From: JBCCQH01 sp039024435
GTDB lineage: Bacteria > Bacteroidota > Bacteroidia > J057 > JADKCL01
Assembly: GCA_039024435.1 (NCBI GenBank)
Contig: JBCCQH010000037.1
Span: 1 to 58,140 of the forward strand
Length of the DNA stretch: 58,140 nucleotides
Reading direction: 5' to 3'
In this document: one piece after another, positions 52,777 through 58,140 of the stretch
Layout: the number at the start of each line of letters is the position of its first letter
Position numbering within the stretch: the stretch's first letter is position 1
Notes under the pieces: generated by a model
Database searches by the model: none
What the model was told of the DNA's origin: nothing
Seen by the model: the letters and a program-made list of their open reading frames with translations, nothing else
Translations under genes and position numbers: made by a program

Positions 52777-55173
52777 ATGTCGGCCAATGCTCCCCATATC
52801 GCCCACCGCGTGGTGTTTGACTTGGAGGTCGATGGCCGGCGGGATCACCGGCCGCTGCAAGACCTGCAGAGCCGCTTGATCCACCAGTGCGCCATTCCGG
52901 TCTTGGAGGAGCTGTGCGACCGTTTGCTCCCGGCCGGACAAACGGTGCGGGTGGAGGACCTTAAAATTGAGGTAGGGGAGATTCGGCCCGAGCGCTTTGA
53001 GCACGAATTTCCCCGGCGCTTTCGGGAAGCAGCCGAGCGGGCTCTGCGCCAACTGATCGCGGCCGAGACCCGCAAGGAAGCGGCCGGGCGGTGGGGAGAG
53101 GTTTTTTATTCGGGGGAAAGGGAAACACCAACTGTGCTCAAGGAAGCTAGGCTGCGGGAGGAAAGGGGACCGGCGGTATCGGTAGGGCGCACGGAAGCTG
53201 ATTTTCGCCACTGGGTGGAAACCGGGGCCTGGCCCTGGTGGAGTGCGGCAGTGGGGGAGCGCCAGCCGGTGGAAATGCTAACTGCGCTGCCGGAAACGGA
53301 ATGGGAAGCCGCGGGGCGCGGATTGCGGGCGGCCCTGGGGAAAGCATCGGCCCGGCAGAGGATCTATTTTTCTTTCCGATCAATGGGCCCGGCGGCGTTT
53401 GCGGAACGAATCGCGGCGGAATACCCCGGGAATCTCGTGCAGTGGGTCGAACGGGAGGTGGCCGATTTCTCGCGGAAAAATGTCGGCTACCGGCTCAGTG
53501 CGAGGCAGCGGGAGCAATTGACCTGGGAGGTCCTACTGCAGTCCGTGCTGGCCACCGAACAAAATAGTCAAAACGAATACGATCATTTCTTGATCCGTTC
53601 TTTGCGGTCGCTCTCGCAAACCGAGGGCGAGATTTTTGAGGCTTTCTTTCTGTACAAAGCCGAAGGTCATGCGGGCGGGGCAGATGCCTCGCCGGCATCC
53701 GACCGGTTTTTTGACCAGCGGGAGAGAAGCCCGCGCGAGGAAGCGAGCCTTTCCCCATCTTCGGGGCAAGCCCAAAAGGGAGCCGCGATCCCCCTTAGGG
53801 AAACCCTGGACGATGCCCCAGAACTTCATTTGCCTGGATCATCTTTCCCCGATGCGGAGCCGCAAACGGCGGAAGAGGCTACTCGGATCCCCCTGGAATA
53901 TCCCCCCGAGTGGGAAAACGATGCTGTCTTTTCCCCGCCGTGGGAACATTCGCCCGCATCCCTCCATCGTCCCCCCAAATCAGACTCCGAGGCCAGTGAA
54001 GCGGAATTCCGCTCCGCGCCCGAACAAGAAGCCCCGCAAACCCCGCAAACCCCACGCAAAGACCTCCGCACTGCGTCCCTGCCCCTGTCGGATGCGGTGC
54101 CTTTCCCCGAGGTCGATCTACCCGGGGACCAGTTGCCCAGCGACCCCAAATCGGGTGCGTCCCAGGAGTCCAGACCGAATCACCGAGACACCCCAGTTCC
54201 GCCCGCAATGGACGCTCCGCCCACCGAAATTTCCCGGCGCGAGATCTTCGCGGAGGACGGGTCACCGGCCCAGGAACACCGGGCTGCGGAAAAGGGGAGG
54301 GGCGGATCTGAGTCTTCCCCCGGGGAGAATTTCCCGGAAGACCCGGAGGTGAACCGGCCTCCGCGGAAACTTTCTCCACCAGAATCCTTCGTGGAGGAAC
54401 CCACCCCGCCCAGCATTTTGCCGGAGACGCCGGCTGCCTCCGGGTTGCCTTCTGAGCGGTCCGCTCCGGGATCACAGCTCCACGACCAAGTGCGGCAGAT
54501 CCTCCAACGGCCCCCTTCAAAGCAGCAATCCTTGCCTACCGGGGCGCCTCCCGATGCCCCTATGCCGCCCCGCTTTCGGCAGTTCTACGCGGACCTGGCC
54601 GCAGGCAAATTGCCGCCCCGCTCCGACGCGGCTGTGGCCCCTCTGTACCGATCAGCCACCGCACCGGAACGCCGCCCCGCCCTCTTTGCGGGGCAAGTCC
54701 TGCTCTGGGCCCTGGTTCCAACGATGTTTTCCCGCTTGGGATTGCTGAGGGAGGGAAACTTTCCCGATGCGGCGCATTGCCGCCGGGCAGTGCTCCTGCT
54801 GCACGCGCTCACCAGCGGAGAGACTTCCGCGCAGGAACCGGAACTGCTTCTGCCCAAGTTGTTCTGCGGCTTGCCGCCGGAAGCTCCGGTGGAATTGGAA
54901 TTTGTGCCCACTCCGGAAGAGCAGGCGGAATGCGACAGTTTGTTGCGTTCGGTATGCCAAAACTGGCCACCATTGCGCAATTCCGATTTGGAGGATTTGC
55001 GCCGTACTTTTCTGATGCGCCCCGGGGTACTGATCCAGGAGGAATCGTTCCGCGAACTGCGGGTCGAGGCCGGTCCCTTTGATATGCTGCTGGAAATGCT
55101 ACCGTGGTCTTACACTTTGATCTTTCAAAAATGGATGGAAATGCCTTTACACGTGCATTGGCGGACGAGTTGA
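52777..55173 (+). CDS. Contractile injection system tape measure protein (Pvc14-like, 798 aa)
   Basis: The start at 52777 lies 1 nt after the preceding stop. The N-terminal region (RVVFDLEVDGRRDHRPLQDL, LPAGQTVRVEDLKIEVGEI, FRREAAERALRQL-like helix) is typical of eCIS tape measure proteins, which set tube length during assembly. Residues ~300-600 are an unusually long low-complexity tract rich in Pro, Glu, Ser and Arg, probably disordered. The C-terminal ~200 residues are folded and conserved-looking (LLPKLFCGLPPEAPVELEF, LREGNFPDAAHCRRAVLLLH). It overlaps the ATPase gene start. Confidence 0.87.
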   Translation: MSANAPHIAHRVVFDLEVDGRRDHRPLQDLQSRLIHQCAIPVLEELCDRLLPAGQTVRVEDLKIEVGEIRPERFEHEFPRRFREAAERALRQLIAAETRKEAAGRWGEVFYSGERETPTVLKEARLREERGPAVSVGRTEADFRHWVETGAWPWWSAAVGERQPVEMLTALPETEWEAAGRGLRAALGKASARQRIYFSFRSMGPAAFAERIAAEYPGNLVQWVEREVADFSRKNVGYRLSARQREQLTWEVLLQSVLATEQNSQNEYDHFLIRSLRSLSQTEGEIFEAFFLYKAEGHAGGADASPASDRFFDQRERSPREEASLSPSSGQAQKGAAIPLRETLDDAPELHLPGSSFPDAEPQTAEEATRIPLEYPPEWENDAVFSPPWEHSPASLHRPPKSDSEASEAEFRSAPEQEAPQTPQTPRKDLRTASLPLSDAVPFPEVDLPGDQLPSDPKSGASQESRPNHRDTPVPPAMDAPPTEISRREIFAEDGSPAQEHRAAEKGRGGSESSPGENFPEDPEVNRPPRKLSPPESFVEEPTPPSILPETPAASGLPSERSAPGSQLHDQVRQILQRPPSKQQSLPTGAPPDAPMPPRFRQFYADLAAGKLPPRSDAAVAPLYRSATAPERRPALFAGQVLLWALVPTMFSRLGLLREGNFPDAAHCRRAVLLLHALTSGETSAQEPELLLPKLFCGLPPEAPVELEFVPTPEEQAECDSLLRSVCQNWPPLRNSDLEDLRRTFLMRPGVLIQEESFRELRVEAGPFDMLLEMLPWSYTLIFQKWMEMPLHVHWRTS

Positions 55174-56507
55174 TCGCCGGCAATGCCGCGACCTTGCGCA
55201 CTGAATTTGCTTGGTTGAGCATGGTCATAGAAGCCCGCATCGCGGGCTACTTGGGGTTTGAAGGGGATTTTCTTGCTCCGCACGCGATTTCGGCTCCCGC
55301 CCTCCCGGAAGGCGACTCGGTGTACGCGGACGTCGTGGAGCACTTTCGTTTGGGACGGGAAGAGCGGTTGTTGCTGATCCTGGCCCTGGCCTCGCAAGTA
55401 GCGCCCCAGCTGCTGGATGCATTTTTCATCAAGAACAAAGACCTCAATCGCTACTTTACCGAGTTTGGGGGGCAGGTCCCATCCTCCACCGGGGGCTTCC
55501 TCCCGACGCTGGAAACGGCGTTTTTCCTCATGGCCGGAGATGACCTAGAAAGCCGGCTGTACCTGCAGGCGCATTTTGATCCGGGCCACCGCCTTTTTGC
55601 CGCCAATGTCATCGAAGTGGAAGGCGCGCCCCAGCTTGCCTTTACCGCCCGGCGGATTGCGATCAGCGAAGAATACCTGGCCTTGCTCACCGAAGGAAGG
55701 GTTTTTCGTCCGGAATTCAGTGCCCGCTTCCCGGCCAAGCGCATTGCAACCGGGCTGGAATGGAAGGAACTGGTGCTGCGTCCGGAAACCCGGGAGCAGA
55801 TCGAGGAGCTGCGGGGTTGGCTGCAATACGGTCGGGAAATGATGGAAGATTGGGGCTTGGGGCGCAAGCTTTCGCAAGGGTTTCGCTGCTTGTTCCACGG
55901 CCCTCCGGGCACCGGCAAGACCCTCACCGCAGCGCTGCTGGGCAAGGTCACCGGCCGCGATGTCTACCGAGTGGACCTTTCCATGGTGGTGAGCAAATAC
56001 ATCGGTGAGACGGAAAAAAATCTGGCCGGCATCTTTGACCAGGCCGAACACAAGGATTGGATCCTGTTTTTTGATGAGGCGGATGCACTGTTCGGCAAGC
56101 GGACATCCACCAACAACGCCCACGACCGCCACGCCAATCAGGAAGTGAGCTACCTGCTGCAGCGCGTGGAGGACCACGACGGATTGGTGATCCTGGCGAC
56201 CAACTTTAAGCACAATCTGGACAAGGCTTTTCACCGCCGGTTTCAGGCGATGGTGGAATTTGCGATGCCGGGCCCCCGCGCCCGCAAACAGTTGTGGCAA
56301 AATGGATTTCCTGAGGATGTGGTGTTGGAAGAGCACATCAACCTGGATCGGATCGGGGCACAATTTGAATTGGCGGGGGGCGCGATCATGAACGTGGTGC
56401 GTTTTGTGTGTCTGAAAGCGCGGATGCGCGGTGGATCGGTGATCCGGGAAGCGGACCTCCTCCACGGCATCCGGCGAGAAGTGCGGAAGGAAGGGAAGAC
56501 GGTTTAG
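55131..56507 (+). CDS. AAA+ ATPase of the injection system (Pvc15-like)
   Basis: 458 aa from the ATG at 55131; a GTG at 55104 is also in frame, and either start lies inside the end of the tape measure gene. Walker A HGPPGTGKTLTAALLG is near residue 257, and Walker B ILFFDEADALFGKR and sensor ILATNFKHNLDKAFHRRFQ follow, as in the FtsH/spastin-like AAA clade. Required in related systems for particle assembly, probably by remodelling the cargo or tape measure. It is the last gene of the operon. Confidence 0.94.
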   Translation: MDGNAFTRALADELIAGNAATLRTEFAWLSMVIEARIAGYLGFEGDFLAPHAISAPALPEGDSVYADVVEHFRLGREERLLLILALASQVAPQLLDAFFIKNKDLNRYFTEFGGQVPSSTGGFLPTLETAFFLMAGDDLESRLYLQAHFDPGHRLFAANVIEVEGAPQLAFTARRIAISEEYLALLTEGRVFRPEFSARFPAKRIATGLEWKELVLRPETREQIEELRGWLQYGREMMEDWGLGRKLSQGFRCLFHGPPGTGKTLTAALLGKVTGRDVYRVDLSMVVSKYIGETEKNLAGIFDQAEHKDWILFFDEADALFGKRTSTNNAHDRHANQEVSYLLQRVEDHDGLVILATNFKHNLDKAFHRRFQAMVEFAMPGPRARKQLWQNGFPEDVVLEEHINLDRIGAQFELAGGAIMNVVRFVCLKARMRGGSVIREADLLHGIRREVRKEGKTV

Positions 56508-56603
56508 CTTCGCAGCGTTTCCCAGGTTTGCGCATCCCACCGGCAACATGAGCCCAGTGAGCCAGCGCCGATCATGGCCTTCAGCCCAAGCCACCGGTTG
56601 TAA

Positions 56604-57044
56604 TCAATCGACTCCGCTATTATCCGAGATTTGCGCCCGGTAATTGCTTTCCAGGACCCGGGCAAAGCCAGCTCTGTCCTGGCGCAAGAATTCCATTTCG
56701 GGGGTGTCTGCAATGATCGGATTAAACTCCCGCAAGTGCTGGTCACTCCAGAAGGCCAGTTCCGCAATGATCGGCGCCAAAGCGATTCCCCGCTCAGTGA
56801 GGCGGTAAAGGTTGGTTTTCTTGTTGTGGGGCGGCTTGGACTTGGAAATGATACCGACTTTTTCCAACAGCTTCAGCCGGGCGGAAAGGATGTTGGTGGC
56901 AATCGCCTCGTCGCTCTCCACAAAGTCTTTGAACGTACACCTTCCTTCCATCAGCATCTGCTTCACGATGACCAGCGTCCACCGGTCCCCCAGAACATCG
57001 AGGGCCGAGGTGATGGGGCAGTCGCACCGAAACTTAGTTTCCAT
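56604..57044 (-). CDS. HxlR-family transcriptional regulator
   Basis: 146 aa from the ATG at 57044 with GGAGG just upstream; a TTG six codons earlier is less likely. The pattern RCDCPITSALDVLGDRWTLV, then GRCTFKDFVES, ATNILSARLKLLEKVGII and YRLTERGIAL is the HxlR winged helix. The Cys before the PxxxxxxxxGxxW segment is the redox/electrophile-sensing position of the family. Divergent from the SnoaL-like gene across a region with two palindromic sites, so it probably controls both genes. Confidence 0.92.
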   Translation of the reverse strand: METKFRCDCPITSALDVLGDRWTLVIVKQMLMEGRCTFKDFVESDEAIATNILSARLKLLEKVGIISKSKPPHNKKTNLYRLTERGIALAPIIAELAFWSDQHLREFNPIIADTPEMEFLRQDRAGFARVLESNYRAQISDNSGVD

Positions 57045-57060
57045 GCATCCTCCACTCAAT

Positions 57061-57140
57061 TTTTCCTTGCAAAATAAAATTAATCTGCATTATCACTTGC
57101 ATTTAGAAAGCAATTGTCTATTTTTGCTTGCAAAGCAAAA
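57061..57140. promoter_or_regulatory. Candidate HxlR operators between divergent genes
   Basis: TTTTGCTT-GCA-AAGCAAAA (57122-57140) is a perfect inverted repeat. A related, less symmetrical TTTTCCTTGCAAAATAAAA lies at 57061-57079, about 61 bp away and close to the HxlR start. Two copies of one motif in the shared promoter region fit autoregulation and control of the neighbour. Confidence 0.55.
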
Positions 57141-57222
57141 GTAATAAACATTGTCTTCTCAGGCAACCGCGGGATTGCGCGCGTTTTGCCCGAGGAAATT
57201 CATTCCTAAACACAATTGTGCC

Positions 57223-57993
57223 ATGAGTAAAAAGAAAACCGCCCTCGCATTTGTCGCCGCCGTCACCCGCCAGGATGCCGACCAAGTCCGCGCCCTCGCT
57301 AATGCCGACTACATCCAACACAATCCGTATTTGCCCACCGGCCTGGAACCCTTCATTGGTCTGTTCCCGGTCCTGGAGCAGCACGGTACCCAGGCCGATG
57401 CAGTTCGGGTTCTGGAAGACGGCAACTTTGTCGTTTTGCACCACCTCTGGAAAGGGGCGCAGCCTTTTGGGGCAGCAGAAATGGTGTCCTTTGATATCTT
57501 GCGCTTCGACGAGCGGGGCAAGATCGCCGAGCACTGGGATGCCCTCATGCCCAATACCCCGCCCAATCCCTCTGGCCGGACGCTACTGGACGGTGCTACC
57601 GAAATCACCGACCAAGATCAGACCGAAGCCAACAAAGCCGTGGTCACCGATCTGTTCCGCACGATTGTCCACGGCAGTCAGGAAGAGCTCGGTGCGATGA
57701 TCACCGGCACTTTCCAGCCCGATTACCACCAACACAACCCGACGGTGGCCGATGGCATCCCGGCGGTATTCGAAGCCTTTGCCCGGGAAGGATGGAAGTA
57801 TGATGTACACCACAAGGTGCTGGGGGAAGGCAATTTTGTCCTTTCCATCTCCGAAGGCTCGGTCCACGGCGTTCCATCGGTTTTCTACGACCTGGTTCGG
57901 TTTGAGGCAGGAAAAATCGTGGAACACTGGGACGTGATTCAGGAGATTCCCACGGAGGGCCTGGCCAATGACAATGGGATGTTTGGGTTCTAA
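57223..57993 (+). CDS. Tandem SnoaL-like (NTF2-fold) protein
   Basis: The ATG at 57223 gives 256 aa. It contains two SnoaL-like halves: YIQHNPYLPTGLEPFIGLF then FVVLHHLWKG and GKIAEHWDALMP in the first, YHQHNPTVADGIPAVFEAF then NFVLSISEGS and GKIVEHWDVIQEIP in the second. The NTF2 fold serves small-molecule cyclases, isomerases and hydrolases; the conserved HNP and EHWD motifs are usual for the polyketide-cyclase-like group, whose substrates are mostly unknown. No signal peptide. Probably induced under control of the divergent HxlR protein. Confidence 0.85.
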   Translation: MSKKKTALAFVAAVTRQDADQVRALANADYIQHNPYLPTGLEPFIGLFPVLEQHGTQADAVRVLEDGNFVVLHHLWKGAQPFGAAEMVSFDILRFDERGKIAEHWDALMPNTPPNPSGRTLLDGATEITDQDQTEANKAVVTDLFRTIVHGSQEELGAMITGTFQPDYHQHNPTVADGIPAVFEAFAREGWKYDVHHKVLGEGNFVLSISEGSVHGVPSVFYDLVRFEAGKIVEHWDVIQEIPTEGLANDNGMFGF

Positions 57994-58140
57994 GAGGCTG
58001 TTTAAATTTAAACCTGTGATTTTGCTATGGCATCTTTTTCCGCCTCTCTTCAGCTATTTTCTCGCCCATAGCTTTGGCTATGGACTCCAAAATGAGCTTT
58101 GAGAGACAAAAAAATCTGCGATAGCAAATTTCACAAACCA
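57994..58140. other. Intergenic end of window, possible start of an insertion element
   Basis: No gene in this stretch. Immediately after the stop lies GAGGCTGTTTAAATTTAAAC, containing a perfect 14-bp palindrome, followed by a CCATAGC-TTTG-GCTATGG hairpin (58066-58083). A GAGGCTGTTT terminus resembles the ends of some transposable elements, but no transposase is visible before the window ends. Confidence 0.25.

Larger units (their letters stand above)
31588..56507 (+). other. Extracellular contractile injection system (eCIS) operon
   Basis: Seventeen-plus consecutive genes on one strand, most spaced by fewer than 30 nt or overlapping. They follow the gene order of the Photorhabdus virulence cassette/MAC type: cap-like, sheath, tube, hub, spike, tip, gp25, baseplate J, fibres, Pvc12-like, tape measure, AAA+ ATPase. 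No holin, capsid or portal gene is present, so this is a tailocin-like injector rather than a prophage. Two sheaths and two tube paralogues are present. Confidence 0.93.

Noticed and set aside
31588..56507. Contractile tail genes considered as a prophage
   Set aside because: No capsid, portal, terminase, lysis or integrase genes. The presence of DUF4255, DUF5908, Pvc12/14-like and AAA+ ATPase genes is specific to eCIS.
1..58140. Search for tRNA, rRNA and common riboswitches
   Set aside because: I saw no cloverleaf, rRNA-like or riboswitch core in the intergenic regions by eye; a covariance-model scan would be needed to exclude small RNAs.

Overview
This window reads as a chromosomal segment of a fairly GC-rich member of the Bacteroidota, probably in the Saprospiria/Lewinella neighbourhood. 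That placement is inferred from the company of genes: secreted proteins with type IX secretion (T9SS) C-terminal sorting domains, a gliding-motility-associated C-terminal domain protein, PKD-domain surface proteins, paired DUF3857 proteins and promoter elements resembling the Bacteroidota TAnnTTTG -7 box. No rRNA, tRNA or CRISPR array was seen.

Left part (1-31 kb). The window opens inside an NRAMP-type metal transporter. Next, on the minus strand, comes a 667-aa unknown protein, a 544-aa protein with a GC-rich Ala/Gly N-terminal half and a compositionally different C-terminal half, and a translationally coupled PQQ-repeat lipoprotein. The lipoprotein gene is present twice at about 95 percent identity, and the distal copy still carries the last ~23 codons of the 544-aa gene. 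This looks like a duplicated effector/immunity-type cassette. Secreted and housekeeping-accessory genes follow: an M43-like metalloprotease, a PAP2-fold protein with lost catalytic residues, a methyltransferase, a MarR regulator, PKD/T9SS surface proteins, two DUF3857 proteins, a gliding-type adhesin, a leaderless beta-rich protein, and a three-gene PepSY-type membrane operon behind a perfect 17-bp Fur-like palindrome.

Central and right part (27.8-56.5 kb). An 850-aa protein with an N-terminal DUF4157 (HEAWH) domain, a typical extracellular contractile injection system (eCIS) cargo, faces away from a LytTR-family regulator. Downstream of the regulator runs a ~25-kb single-strand operon for a complete eCIS. 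In order it encodes: DUF4255/Pvc16-like cap, unknown, long sheath (700 aa), standard sheath, two tube proteins, DUF5908, LysM hub protein, VgrG-like spike, PAAR tip, gp25, baseplate J (1232 aa), two modular fibres, a short fibre-like protein, a Pvc12-like baseplate protein, a tape-measure protein and an AAA+ ATPase.

The most interesting unexplained signal is between the LytTR gene and the eCIS operon. Four TTCGT-core direct repeats lie there at 21/22/21-bp spacing; two closely resemble the ACCGTTCGTC site of the LytTR protein AlgR. They end just upstream of a TAACTTTG -7-like box. A related minus-strand element lies upstream of the DUF4157 cargo gene. This suggests a dedicated LytTR switch, with a Glu in place of the receiver phospho-acceptor Asp, controlling both the particle and its cargo.

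The window ends with an HxlR regulator divergent from a double SnoaL-like protein, with palindromic operator-like sites between them.
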